Below, in pieces: positions 1 through 7,586 of a DNA stretch of 26,528 nucleotides. The DNA comes from JACRCE01 sp038043305. GTDB taxonomy: Bacteria > Desulfobacterota > GWC2-55-46. The translations under genes were made by a program, and so were the position numbers. How positions within the stretch are numbered: the first letter of the stretch is position 1; the number at the start of each line of letters is the position of its first letter. The stretch covers positions 1-26,528 of the forward strand of contig JBBTCG010000094.1 of the NCBI GenBank assembly GCA_038043305.1, written 5' to 3'. The notes beneath the pieces were generated by a model. That model ran no database searches. It saw only the letters and a program-made list of their open reading frames with translations, and was not told the DNA's origin.

Positions 1-1
1 A

Positions 2-286
2 CCGGGCGGGCTTTTCTTTTTCGGCACGATAAACAAGACGCTCAAGGCAAGGCTCCTTGCCGTGTTCGTGGCCGAGGACGTGCTGAACATGGTTCCAAAA
101 GGCACGCACGACTACAAACGATTCGTAAGGCCGTCGCTCCTTAAAAAGATAATCGCCGACAACGACGCAGAGATGATGGAACTCAAGGGCATGAGCTACG
201 ACGTGCTCAGGTTTGAATTCAAACTCTCAAACGACACGTCCGTGAATTATCTGGGGTACGCGAGGAAGAGGACTGAAAAACCGTGA
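2..286 (+). CDS. ubiG: UbiG-type SAM-dependent O-methyltransferase, C-terminal part (5' end outside window)
   Basis: This is the last 94 codons of a class I SAM-dependent methyltransferase that resembles the C-terminus of UbiG (3-demethylubiquinone 3-O-methyltransferase). The reading frame is open from base 2, so the GTG at 62 is internal. Recognisable family segments are GGLFFFGTINKT, the stretch KGTHDYKRFVRPS, which is typical of UbiG, and the closing NYLGYARK. The SAM-binding glycine motif is outside the window, so catalytic competence cannot be judged. UbiG methylates hydroxyl groups of the polyprenyl-benzenoid ring in quinone synthesis, which fits ubiX, ubiC, ubiA and ubiD elsewhere in the window. 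Its TGA stop lies inside a dispersed palindromic repeat (281-360), and it converges with yidC. A different small-molecule methyltransferase of the same family is possible. Confidence 0.8.
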   Translation, partial: PGGLFFFGTINKTLKARLLAVFVAEDVLNMVPKGTHDYKRFVRPSLLKKIIADNDAEMMELKGMSYDVLRFEFKLSNDTSVNYLGYARKRTEKP

Positions 287-360
287 ACCGTGACCGTGAA
301 GGGATTCAACCCCCAACCCCCTAAATCCCCCTTGTCAGGGGGACTTCTACGGTTCACGGT
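281..360 (-). repeat. Palindromic dispersed repeat, copy 1 (between ubiG and yidC)
   Basis: An 80-bp element closely matches copies at 18287-18372 and 19001-19092 when read on the minus strand. It has inverted ends (CCGTGAACCGT at one side, ACGGTTCACGG at the other), an inner C5/G5 hairpin (CCCCCTGACAAGGGGG on minus) and the core TTTAGGGGGTTGGGGGTT. It supplies the ubiG stop codon and starts two bases after the yidC stop on the opposite strand. It could act as a bidirectional terminator between these convergent genes, but that is inference. No encoded protein is seen. Confidence 0.9.
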
Positions 361-363
361 CTT

Positions 364-1950
364 TTACGCCTGAGCGGTGCGTTGCACCTGATACTGCTGG
401 GCTATTGACAGGAGGTTATTGACGAACCAGTATAGCACGAGTCCGGACGGAAAGCTAAGAAACATGAAGGTGAATATCACGGGCATGATGAGCATTATCT
501 TTGCCTGCATCGGGTCTGCGGTGGTCGGCGTCATCTTCTGCTGGACGAACATGGTTACGCCCATGAGGAGCGGCGCTATGTAGTAAGGGTCCTTATCCGA
601 AAGATCTTTTATCCAGAGAAAGAACGGGGCATGCCTCAGCTCGATGGCAACGTAGAGCACCTCGTAGAGCGCAAGGAAGACCGGTATCTGGAGCACCATC
701 GGGAGACAGCCGCCGACAGGGTTTATCTTGTATCTTTTATAAAGCTCCATCATCTCCTTGTTGAGTTTTTCCTTGTCGTCCTTGTACTTTTCTTTTATGG
801 CAAGGAGTTGGGGCTGAATCTTCTGCATGCCCTTCATGGACTTGAGGCTGTGCGCGGTAAGCGGATAGAATAATATCTTGATGAGAACCGTAAGGATTAC
901 TATTGCCAGTCCGTAATTGCCGACATAGTCCTTGAAAAAGTTCAATACTATTAGGGACGGCCTTGCCATGAAGGCGAACATCCCGAACTCTATAGCCTCG
1001 TCAAAGCCGTTCTTGAGTTGGACAAGAAGGTTATACTCTTTTGGACCAAGGAACACGCTGTAATTTGTTTCGGCTCTTGCACCCGGCGCAATGGAGAGCG
1101 GCATGTCAAGCGTTACCTTTGACGCGGTCTTGGTCGGAGCCTCGGCGGTCCATTTGACGGTTTTTTCACCTCGTGGCATAAAGACGGACATAAAATACTT
1201 TGTCTCTACGCCGAGCCAGAGGGCGTTGCCTGAGCCGGTCAGCTTTTCAGCCTCAGCGTCCTGCCTGAGGAGTTTATCTTTGGTCTTGATTACAGGCCCG
1301 GTGTGATAGCTCGTCGCGTCCTTCCCTGCGATTCCCGCTAAAAGCGCGGTATTCATGCTGCCGTCAAAGCCGGTCTTTGTCCCGTTTACTATGCCGGTCT
1401 TTACGTCAACGATATAGCTTGAGGCGTCGAAGGCAAACCTCTTTTCTATCGTAAGACCAGCTTCACTGCGGCCTGTGAACACGACCGAGCCCGTCTCACC
1501 CTCTGAAATCCTGACCGTGTCTTTTGCGGAAGCGAATAATATTTCCTCGTTTTGGGCGCCGTAGGCAAGTCTTGTGGCCAGAGACCCTCTCAAGGCAATG
1601 GTCTCGGCAAGGTTTACCTTTAGCGCCTCCGGCGTGTTGGTTACGTCGTATTGTTTAAGCTCCCACCTTTTTATTGCGCCGCCCTTGTTGGTGATAACGG
1701 CCTTGAAAAGCGGTGTTTCGACGGTCGTAAATTCTTCTTTAACGGCCTTGGCCTGTTTTACATGCGCACCTTTGGCCGCTGAGGTTTTTTCATCCGTCTT
1801 AATCGCGCCTGCGGATGGCGCATCAGTGGTCTCTACAACGACCACTGACTTTGACTTTGGCGGATTTATCCAGTTGACTACATACGGGTAAGCAAAAATC
1901 AGACCCATTGATAATACGATGGCGATAAGTATTCTTTTTTCAGTATCCAT
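364..1950 (-). CDS. yidC: Membrane protein insertase YidC
   Basis: YidC inserts and folds inner-membrane proteins, alone or with SecYEG. The 528-residue length is normal for Gram-negative YidC. Visible are an N-terminal membrane helix (about residues 7-25), a long periplasmic beta-rich P2 domain (roughly 60-330) and the conserved C-terminal Oxa1-like core. The core includes YGLAIVILTVLIKILFYPLT, the amphipathic loop with MKGMQKIQPQL, INPVGGCLPMVLQIPVFLALY and the late helices ending GLVLYWFVNNLLSI. The gene starts 12 nt after yidD in the usual rpmH-rnpA-yidD-yidC order. No strong Shine-Dalgarno is visible before the ATG, so translational coupling with yidD is plausible. The TAA stop is followed at once by palindromic repeat copy 1. 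Confidence 0.97.
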   Translation of the reverse strand: MDTEKRILIAIVLSMGLIFAYPYVVNWINPPKSKSVVVVETTDAPSAGAIKTDEKTSAAKGAHVKQAKAVKEEFTTVETPLFKAVITNKGGAIKRWELKQYDVTNTPEALKVNLAETIALRGSLATRLAYGAQNEEILFASAKDTVRISEGETGSVVFTGRSEAGLTIEKRFAFDASSYIVDVKTGIVNGTKTGFDGSMNTALLAGIAGKDATSYHTGPVIKTKDKLLRQDAEAEKLTGSGNALWLGVETKYFMSVFMPRGEKTVKWTAEAPTKTASKVTLDMPLSIAPGARAETNYSVFLGPKEYNLLVQLKNGFDEAIEFGMFAFMARPSLIVLNFFKDYVGNYGLAIVILTVLIKILFYPLTAHSLKSMKGMQKIQPQLLAIKEKYKDDKEKLNKEMMELYKRYKINPVGGCLPMVLQIPVFLALYEVLYVAIELRHAPFFLWIKDLSDKDPYYIAPLLMGVTMFVQQKMTPTTADPMQAKIMLIMPVIFTFMFLSFPSGLVLYWFVNNLLSIAQQYQVQRTAQA

Positions 1951-1962
1951 TTTGCTTTGTCT

Positions 1963-2349
1963 CTATCGCTGTTTTATTGTGTCCTGTCCCGTGGGTACAG
2001 GGTCATATCCGCCCGGGTGAAACGGATGACACCTCAAAAGCCGTGATGCGGCCAGCATAACGCCCCTAAACACGCCGTGTTCTTCAATGGCGCCTCTTGC
2101 GTAGTCCGAGCATGTAGGGTAAAACCTGCAAGACGGCGGCAGAAAGGGGGAGATCAGTTTCTTATACGCGAATATGAACCAAATAAGGACTGTGCCCAAA
2201 AGCCGTGATGCGTGTGCGTGATGAGTGATGAGTGAAAAAATCTTTCTTATATACGGTGTCAATACTTTACGCATCGCGGCCCTTGCATGGCTTAAATACC
2301 GTGGCCAGTGACCATGAAAGGATTCTTTTTTCACACGGTCGCGGTTCAC
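1963..2349 (-). CDS. yidD: Membrane protein insertion efficiency factor YidD, with repeat-derived N-terminal extension
   Basis: The core matches YidD, a small peripheral membrane protein that aids YidC-dependent insertion: an amphipathic helix, then SPFLPPSCRFYPTCSDYA, then LLRCHPFHPGGYDPVP. The usual protein begins close to the amphipathic helix. Here the open frame extends about 50 residues further upstream. Its first residues (MNRDRVKKESFHGHWPRY) are encoded by a copy of the dispersed palindromic repeat. The GTG start overlaps the rnpA stop as GTGA. A downstream start at the ATG of MRKVLTPY (residue 26) would remove the repeat-encoded part. Which start is used cannot be decided here. Family assignment is secure, the start is not. 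Confidence 0.93.
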   Translation of the reverse strand: MNRDRVKKESFHGHWPRYLSHARAAMRKVLTPYIRKIFSLITHHAHASRLLGTVLIWFIFAYKKLISPFLPPSCRFYPTCSDYARGAIEEHGVFRGVMLAASRLLRCHPFHPGGYDPVPTGQDTIKQR

Positions 2350-2363
2350 GGCCTTCTCACGGT
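2299..2363. repeat. Palindromic dispersed repeat, variant copy at the rnpA/yidD junction
   Basis: On the minus strand the left end CCGTGAACCGCGACCGTG pairs imperfectly with the right end (plus-strand CCGTGGCCAGTGACCATG, 13 of 18 positions matching). The inner part keeps the GAATCCTTTCA block found in the other copies but lacks the CCCCCT hairpin core. It lies wholly inside coding sequence: it gives the last residues and stop of rnpA and the first residues of yidD. It therefore looks like a diverged or shortened member of the family that became coding. Confidence 0.7.
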
Positions 2364-2705
2364 CTTTAACGCGGCTTCAAGCTCCTGCTCAACGGTTTTA
2401 TACACGCTCAACGCCGCTCCCGCGCCGCTCCTAACGGTAACGAGCAGATCCATTGACTGCGGAAAAGTGTCCTTGTTGAGCCTGAAAAATTCCCTTACAA
2501 GACGCTTTATCCTGTTGCGCTCAACGGAGTTTCCTACGGCTGAACTTACCGCAAGACCGAGCCTTGTTTTTCCGGTGTCGTTTGCGAGGATATAAACGGC
2601 GAGGTGTCTTGAGCCCGCCTTTTTGCCGCTCTTCCTTACCAAGGCGAACTGGACGCTTTTTTTAAGCCTTTCGTCTTGAGCAAACCCGTGCGGTTTCAAT
2701 TCCAA
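2346..2705 (-). CDS. rnpA: Ribonuclease P protein component
   Basis: RnpA is the basic protein subunit of RNase P and helps the catalytic RNA remove 5' leaders from pre-tRNAs. The 119-residue protein has the family pattern: an N-terminal basic segment (ERLKKSVQFALVRKSGKK), a central beta sheet (LGLAVSSAVGNSVERN) and the RNR signature in ERNRIKRLVREFFR. The start is TTG, 7 nt after the rpmH stop. No better start is seen in frame, and coupling with rpmH is likely. The C-terminus KTVRRP and the stop are encoded by a palindromic repeat, and the stop overlaps the yidD GTG. Confidence 0.96.
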   Translation of the reverse strand: MELKPHGFAQDERLKKSVQFALVRKSGKKAGSRHLAVYILANDTGKTRLGLAVSSAVGNSVERNRIKRLVREFFRLNKDTFPQSMDLLVTVRSGAGAALSVYKTVEQELEAALKTVRRP

Positions 2706-2712
2706 AGGCGGC

Positions 2713-2865
2713 CTACTTATTGGTGCTGACCGTAACGCTAAGGCGCTTCCTGCCCTTTGCCCTTCTCCTGTTGATTACGTCCCTGCCGCTTTTGGTGGCC
2801 ATCCTCTCAAGAAAACCGTGCGTACGGAGCCTTCTTTTGTTGCTTGGCTGATATGTCCTTTTCAT
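2713..2865 (-). CDS. rpmH: 50S ribosomal protein L34
   Basis: This 50-residue, very basic protein begins MKRTYQPSNKRRLRTHGFL and continues with ERMATKSGRDVINRRRAKGR, then KRLSVTV, the standard L34 sequence. It is preceded by a GGGGATGGGG-like ribosome binding region. It heads the rpmH-rnpA-yidD-yidC run. Unlike the common arrangement in which rpmH is divergent from dnaA, it lies downstream of dnaN on the same strand. The C-terminus is a few residues longer than the shortest L34 proteins but within the family range. Confidence 0.97.
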   Translation of the reverse strand: MKRTYQPSNKRRLRTHGFLERMATKSGRDVINRRRAKGRKRLSVTVSTNK

Positions 2866-2977
2866 AACCCCATCCCCTGCGTAGTTTGGCAATATTGCCT
2901 GATATTAACCTACGGAATTGATTATCTTTCCATAAAAAAAACCGTTGGTCAAGCGTTTTTTGAAACGGGTATCTGTG

Positions 2978-3043
2978 GACGGTTATCGGTTATAAGTTTA
3001 AGGATAATTATTCTTTCACCTTCACCGAGAACGGATAACCGTC
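2978..3043. repeat. Inverted repeat between dnaN and rpmH
   Basis: GACGGTTATC (2978-2987) and its exact reverse complement GATAACCGTC (3034-3043) flank 46 bases of AT-rich sequence in the 233-bp gap between the dnaN stop and rpmH start. The rest of the gap is AT-rich and probably holds the rpmH promoter; a TTGACC is visible on the minus strand near 2951, but its -10 spacing is poor. The inverted repeat has no U-run and is not a classic terminator. Confidence 0.5.
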
Positions 3044-3098
3044 TTTGCGGCATACAAAAGACAGGGGTATTTACAGAAGCTCCGGTAAGGGAGGCGCG

Positions 3099-4202
3099 TT
3101 ATATCCTCATCGGCATGACAACGTAGACATAGCCCTCGGCTACGGCCGGCGTTATTATGCCAGGGGAGAGTTGATCCTTGAGTTTTATGCGCGCGTTTTC
3201 TTCCGTGATAGCCTCAAGCGCGTCAATGAAATACCTTGCGTTAAAGGCTATCTCGATATCATCGCCGTTGTAATCTATGTCTACTTCGTCCGTGGCGTCT
3301 CCGAGTTCAGGGCTTGAGGACGAAACCGTCAGCGTCTTTTTCTTGAACGCGAACTTTACTCCCCGTATCTTGTCCGATGATATGATTGATACCCTTTTAA
3401 GAGACGAAAGGAGGTTGTCCCTGTTGACGATGATCTCCTTATCGTTGTCCTTTGGTATGACTTTTTTATAATCCGGAAATTCGCCTTCCAATAGGCGTGT
3501 ATTTATACAGGTATCACCTTTTTTAACAGTCGCGTTCTTCTGAGTCACATAAATCTTGAACTCGCCCTCGTCGTCAAGAAGCCTTCTTATTTCATTGACC
3601 CCTTTTTTCGGCAGTAAAACGCCTTTTTTCTCGCTCCACGGAAAAGCGGATCCGTCCTTTTTTTCAACGAGTGCAAGCCTGTGTCCGTCGGTTGCGACCA
3701 TCCTGAGCATGTCCTTGTCGTCTTTTTCCAGCAAAAATCCGTTTATATTATAGCGCGTTTCATCCGTAGACACGGCAAAGGCGGTCTTGTCTATCATCTC
3801 TTTGAGAATATTATTATCGAATCCTGCAAGTTTCGTTTCGTCTATCGCCGGAAACTGCGGAAAATCCTTTGCAGGTAGTCCCATGAGATTGACCCTTGAT
3901 TTGCCGGACTTGATGAGCGCCTTGTCATTGTGTGACGCGATGCTAACGATCTCTGTTGGGAGTTCTTTTACTATATCGAACAGTTTTTTCGCGTTTAAGG
4001 TAATGGCGCCTTCTTCAGAGATGTCGGCCTCGATGGAGTCTTTAATGAATACCTCCAGATCGGTAGCAATTATCGTTAACCTTGTTTTCCCGCAATCAAG
4101 CAGCACGTTGCCAAGTACGGGCATTGTATTTCTTTTTTCAACTATGCCCTGCATCCTTTGCAGCAACTTCACGAAATCGTTTTTCTTGAGTTGGAGTTTC
4201 AT
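3099..4202 (-). CDS. dnaN: DNA polymerase III beta sliding clamp
   Basis: DnaN is the ring-shaped clamp that tethers the replicative polymerase to DNA. The 367-residue length is normal. It starts MKLQLKKNDFVKLLQRMQGI and carries the characteristic NTMPVLGNVLL, LTIIATDLEVFI, FPQFP and GEFPDYKKVIP segments, ending with YVYVVMPMRI. A good Shine-Dalgarno (AAGGAG, 8 nt before ATG) supports this start. It follows dnaA on the same strand, but the 326 bp between them hold an AT-rich block and four DnaA-box-like sites, so the two genes probably do not form a tight operon. recF is not adjacent; rpmH follows instead. Confidence 0.98.
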   Translation of the reverse strand: MKLQLKKNDFVKLLQRMQGIVEKRNTMPVLGNVLLDCGKTRLTIIATDLEVFIKDSIEADISEEGAITLNAKKLFDIVKELPTEIVSIASHNDKALIKSGKSRVNLMGLPAKDFPQFPAIDETKLAGFDNNILKEMIDKTAFAVSTDETRYNINGFLLEKDDKDMLRMVATDGHRLALVEKKDGSAFPWSEKKGVLLPKKGVNEIRRLLDDEGEFKIYVTQKNATVKKGDTCINTRLLEGEFPDYKKVIPKDNDKEIIVNRDNLLSSLKRVSIISSDKIRGVKFAFKKKTLTVSSSSPELGDATDEVDIDYNGDDIEIAFNARYFIDALEAITEENARIKLKDQLSPGIITPAVAEGYVYVVMPMRI

Positions 4203-4213
4203 TACATTGGTCT

Positions 4214-4386
4214 CCTTATACTTATATTTCTTTTATATTTTAAAAATATAGTACATAGTAGTAGGCGCGGCAGTTAAGTGGATAAACGCATAACACGTTG
4301 AAAAGTCAAAACAATCGTCCAGCTAAACACGGTTGATAAACAACCCGACTTATCAACAGAAATTGGTAGTGTCTGACTTATCCACG
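4214..4386. other. Candidate replication origin (oriC): AT-rich unwinding element plus four DnaA-box-like sites
   Basis: The dnaA-dnaN gap contains four nonamers close to the DnaA box TTATNCACA. They are TTATCCACT (minus, 4277-4285), TTATCAACC (minus, 4331-4339), TTATCAACA (plus, 4350-4358) and TTATCCACG (plus, 4378-4386). They form two inward-opposed pairs. Beside them, 4214-4262 is almost pure A/T and would serve as the DNA unwinding element. DnaA boxes next to dnaA and dnaN are the usual oriC signature. The boxes are one-mismatch variants, so box strength is inferred. Confidence 0.75.
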
Positions 4387-4428
4387 CAAGAGTGCAAATT
4401 GCAAACATGATACAAACAGGTTATAAGG

Positions 4429-4525
4429 CCGTGACAAGACCGTGAACCGTGACCGTAAAGAATTTTTTTAGTTGAGCCTTTCTTTGTTGTGTCATTGATG
4501 TCATATATACGGTCACGGACAACGG
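4429..4525. repeat. Palindromic dispersed repeat, variant copy between dnaA and the oriC candidate
   Basis: The ends match the repeat family: CCGTGACAAGACCGTGAACC then GTGACCGT at the left, and ACGGTCACGGACAACGG at the right. The roughly 55-bp core differs from the CCCCCT-hairpin core of other copies. It lies just after the dnaA stop codon (minus strand), four bases away, so it again occupies a gene 3' end. It could terminate dnaA transcription before the origin. Confidence 0.7.
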
Positions 4526-4528
4526 TAT

Positions 4529-5881
4529 TCAACCTATGCCCAAGTTTGTCTTTATCGTACGCACCGCGTGTTTGAGTTCCGCGTTTTCGTTAATGTCCCT
4601 TTCTATCTTTTTAACCGCGTGTATCGCCGTGGAATGGTCTTTACCGCCGAATGATGAGCCTATTTCAGGGAATGAAAACCTGCCGTGCTCCCTTGCCACG
4701 TACATGGCAACCTGCCTTGGGTGTGATATGTTTTTATGCCGCCTCTTTGATTTAAGGTCAGATGGTTTTACGTTGTAGTAAGAACAAACCGCCTTTTGTA
4801 TCTCTTCTATCGTAATAAACCTGTCCTCTTTTTTCTTAAGGAGGTTCTTCAGGGCGTCTTTGCTCATGGCCAAAGATAAGTCCTGGCTCGTCAGGCTTGA
4901 GTAAGCGATAACCCTATTTAAAAACCCCTCAAGCTCGCGTATGTTGGATCCGCTTACCGACACAAGCCATTCGGCAACGTCGTCCGGTAGTTTTATCCCC
5001 TCGGCCTTTGCCTTTTTTCTTAAAATAGCCGTCTTTGTTTCAGTGTCCGGCGGCTGTATGTCGGCCACAAGACCCCACTCGAACCTGCTCCTTAGCCTCT
5101 CTTCTATGCCGACCAGATCTTTAGGGAACTTATCGCTCGTAACGACTATCTGTTTATGGGACTCGTAAAGGGCGTTGAAGGTATGGAAAAACTCCTCCTG
5201 TGTCCCTTCTTTTTTCGACCAGAACTGTATGTCGTCTATAAGCAAGAGGTCTACGTTTCTGAACTTGCCGCGAAACTCGTTCATCTTCTCGCGGCTTATG
5301 TAGTTTATGAACTCGTTTAAGAAACGTTCGGAGGTATAGTAGCAGACCTTTGCCCCTGGGTTTTCCTGAAGCACCCTGTGGCCTATGGCCTGCAACAGAT
5401 GCGTCTTGCCAAGACCGACGCCGCCGTATATGAAAAGCGGGTTGTATTTGCTTGCAAGGTGGTTTGTAACGGCCCATGACGCGGCATGGGCAAACTCGTT
5501 GGCCTTGCCGACCACGAAGTTTTCAAAGGTGTATCTCGGGTTCAAAAGCGGCATCGCCGCCTTTTGAGTCCTTGGCGCGCCAGACTCTTTTTCCCTTACT
5601 TGGGGTTTCTTTGACTGGCCGGGTTTGTCTATGCCGCCGGGGCCGACCTTCCACGACAGATCAAACTCCTTTTTGGCCGTCTTTCTCAATGTCTCATGGA
5701 TCAGGCCGAGATAATGCTCCTTGACCCACTCTAAAAAAAAGTGGTTCGGCACCTCAAGCTCAAGCCACTCGTCATCGCCCCCGATGACCCTGATTGGTTT
5801 GAACCACGTGGCAAAGTGCGTCTCGCTTACATGTCCGGCGATCCCGTCAAGACAATCTTTCCAGATAACTCCCGAATCCAT
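4529..5881 (-). CDS. dnaA: Chromosomal replication initiator DnaA
   Basis: DnaA is the AAA+ initiator that binds DnaA boxes and opens oriC. I choose the ATG at 5881 (MDSGVIWKDCLDGIAG, 450 aa) because the N-terminal domain I of the family begins there; the longer frame would start at a TTG. Order of domains: domain I with WFKPIRV; a short linker; the AAA+ module opening with NPRYTFENFVVGKANEFAHA and Walker A GGVGLGKTHLL; Walker B LLLIDDIQFW; and C-terminal DNA-binding domain IV with the signature FGGKDHSTAIHAVKKIE. DnaA-box-like sites lie both upstream and downstream of the gene, consistent with autoregulation and origin binding. Confidence 0.98.
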   Translation of the reverse strand: MDSGVIWKDCLDGIAGHVSETHFATWFKPIRVIGGDDEWLELEVPNHFFLEWVKEHYLGLIHETLRKTAKKEFDLSWKVGPGGIDKPGQSKKPQVREKESGAPRTQKAAMPLLNPRYTFENFVVGKANEFAHAASWAVTNHLASKYNPLFIYGGVGLGKTHLLQAIGHRVLQENPGAKVCYYTSERFLNEFINYISREKMNEFRGKFRNVDLLLIDDIQFWSKKEGTQEEFFHTFNALYESHKQIVVTSDKFPKDLVGIEERLRSRFEWGLVADIQPPDTETKTAILRKKAKAEGIKLPDDVAEWLVSVSGSNIRELEGFLNRVIAYSSLTSQDLSLAMSKDALKNLLKKKEDRFITIEEIQKAVCSYYNVKPSDLKSKRRHKNISHPRQVAMYVAREHGRFSFPEIGSSFGGKDHSTAIHAVKKIERDINENAELKHAVRTIKTNLGIG

Positions 5882-6281
5882 GTTCTTATTACCCGATGCG
5901 GCGTTAGAAGAGGCGCAGAGCCAAATCAAAAAAGTTATTCACACGGTTGTTAACAGGTGTTGATAAACCAGGTGATTTTACAGATGGCACTGTATCAGAA
6001 CGCCATCCGTCTTTCAATGGTTTTTATTGCTCTACCGGAACGGTTAATACGTTCGGAAGCAATGCGACGGAATCGGAAGCGTCGAACGCAAAAAACAGCG
6101 GCGGACAGCGGACAAAACTCAATTACGCCTTGCGGAGCGTAATAACAAACAACAGGTTTTACAAACATTCAGGCATTCCAAAAACGCTTGTAAAACAACA
6201 AGTTATGGATACAGCCCTATTACATTCGTGTGCATATTTCGCGTATCCGGCTGTCAGTCGGATACGCGGGATTACCGGGTA
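5882..6281. promoter_or_regulatory. dnaA upstream region with two DnaA-box-like sites
   Basis: This 400-bp stretch between the dnaA and gdhA stop/start ends holds no convincing gene. A perfect-pattern DnaA box TTATTCACA is at 5935-5943 (plus), and TTATCAACA on the minus strand is at 5958-5966. A weaker TTATGGATA is at 6203. The boxes are 54-85 bp upstream of the dnaA ATG, where they could repress dnaA transcription or form a second half of a bipartite origin. The part from 6150 to 6250 is AT-rich. Confidence 0.55.
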
Positions 6282-7532
6282 TCATGGGTAAAGTCCCCGC
6301 ACCTGAATGGCCTCGGCGACCCTTTGCACGCCGAGAACCGTTGCCGCTGTACGCATGTCAACCTTTTTATCCACTGAGATATGAAGCACCTCGCGGTATG
6401 CCTTTGTCATGATGGATTTTAGCCTGTTTTTTATCTCCGTCTCGTCCCAAAAATACCTTTGCAAATCCTGTACCCATTCAAAATATGATACTACGACGCC
6501 CCCTGCGTTAGCCAGCACCCCGGGCAGGAGAAACACGCCGTTGTCAATAAGCACCTTGTCCGCCTCGTTCGTTACCGGGTTATTTGCGCCCTCGGCAAGG
6601 ATCCTTGTCTTTATGCGCTTTACGTTATGTATGTTTATCTGGCCTTCAAGCGCGGCCGGGACAAGCACGTCAACTGGTATTGCGAGCAGCTCGTCAAGAG
6701 TCAAATCCCCGGCCTCCTTGAAACCGGAAAGCGCGCCCGTCTCTTGCTTGTGTTTATGCAACGCCCCGATGTCAAGCCCCTTTGCGTTGTATACCGCGCC
6801 TTTTGAATCAACAACGCCTACGACCTTTGCGCCGAGGCCGTGGAGAAGGCGCGCCGTGTGATAGCCGACCTTGCCGAAGCCGATAACGGTTACGGTAAGG
6901 CCGCCAACCGACATGTTCAGCGTGGCAAGCGCCTCAAGTATGGTTATGACAAGGCCGTCCGAGGTTGCCGTGCCCCTGCCGAGAGAGCCGCCGATGCAGA
7001 CCGGTTTGCCCGTAACCACGCCGGGAACCGAGTAGCCCTTCATCATGGAATAGGTGTCCATCATCCATGCCATGGTCTGTTCGTCCGTATAAACGTCCGG
7101 GGCCGGTATGTCGGACTCAGGGCCGATTAAAAACGCGATCTCGTAGGTGTATCTTCTCGTAAGCCGTTTTTTCTCATCCCTGCTCATTACCGTGGGATCG
7201 CATGCGACCCCGCCCTTTGCCCCGCCAAAAGGCAGGTCAACCACCGCGCACTTCCACGTCATCAGAGCGGCAAGGGCAGTTATCTCATCAAGCGTTACCT
7301 TGGGATGATACCGTATACCGCCCTTTGCCGGCCCCCGTGCCGTGTCGTATTGAACCCGATAACCGGTAAAGAACTTTACCTTGCCGTTGTCCATCAAAAC
7401 AGGCACGGACACGATCAAAGACCGCCTCGGCGTTCTCAACCGTTCATATATCGCCGGAGGCAGTTCAAGGTATCTGTTCGCGTTTTCAAGGGTAGCAAGT
7501 ACTTCCTGAAAAAAACCTGCTTCAGTGGACAT
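6282..7532 (-). CDS. gdhA: Glutamate dehydrogenase (hexameric type)
   Basis: It interconverts glutamate with 2-oxoglutarate and ammonium using NAD(P). The 416-residue length is that of the small hexameric class. The substrate and catalytic lysines appear with family spacing: K70 (GPAKGGIRYHP), K94 (MTWKCAVVDLPFGG) and K106 (GGAKGG). The Rossmann dinucleotide loop is VTVIGFGKVG and the late conserved segment is LAEGANNPVT. Coenzyme preference cannot be read with confidence. A very strong Shine-Dalgarno (AAAGGAGG) sits 6 nt before the ATG. The gene follows the PATAN-ExeA-like gene by 48 nt and shares the minus strand with glnE, another ammonium-assimilation gene. Confidence 0.95.
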   Translation of the reverse strand: MSTEAGFFQEVLATLENANRYLELPPAIYERLRTPRRSLIVSVPVLMDNGKVKFFTGYRVQYDTARGPAKGGIRYHPKVTLDEITALAALMTWKCAVVDLPFGGAKGGVACDPTVMSRDEKKRLTRRYTYEIAFLIGPESDIPAPDVYTDEQTMAWMMDTYSMMKGYSVPGVVTGKPVCIGGSLGRGTATSDGLVITILEALATLNMSVGGLTVTVIGFGKVGYHTARLLHGLGAKVVGVVDSKGAVYNAKGLDIGALHKHKQETGALSGFKEAGDLTLDELLAIPVDVLVPAALEGQINIHNVKRIKTRILAEGANNPVTNEADKVLIDNGVFLLPGVLANAGGVVVSYFEWVQDLQRYFWDETEIKNRLKSIMTKAYREVLHISVDKKVDMRTAATVLGVQRVAEAIQVRGLYP

Positions 7533-7562
7533 GTTAAGCCTCCTTTAAAAAAATCCTTTTAC

Positions 7563-7586
7563 TGTCACGGTCACGGTCTTTCACCG
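7563..7586. repeat. Single arm of the palindromic repeat family at a gene end
   Basis: The minus strand reads CGGTGAAAGACCGTGACCGT, continuing GACA. This matches one terminal arm of the repeat family and starts in the stop codon of the upstream minus-strand gene. No core or second arm is visible, so it is a remnant or a solo arm. Confidence 0.55.

Noticed and set aside
2214..2236. GTGATGAGTGATGAGTGA microrepeat inside yidD
   Set aside because: Two to three short units inside coding sequence; too small to call a repeat element or array.
5881..5929. Longer dnaA start at TTG 5929
   Set aside because: Family similarity begins at the ATG at 5881 and the extension is not DnaA-like.
5947..6291. 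114-codon open frame on the plus strand upstream of dnaA
   Set aside because: Low-complexity composition, no ribosome binding site, no family resemblance, and it covers the DnaA boxes and AT-rich regulatory region.
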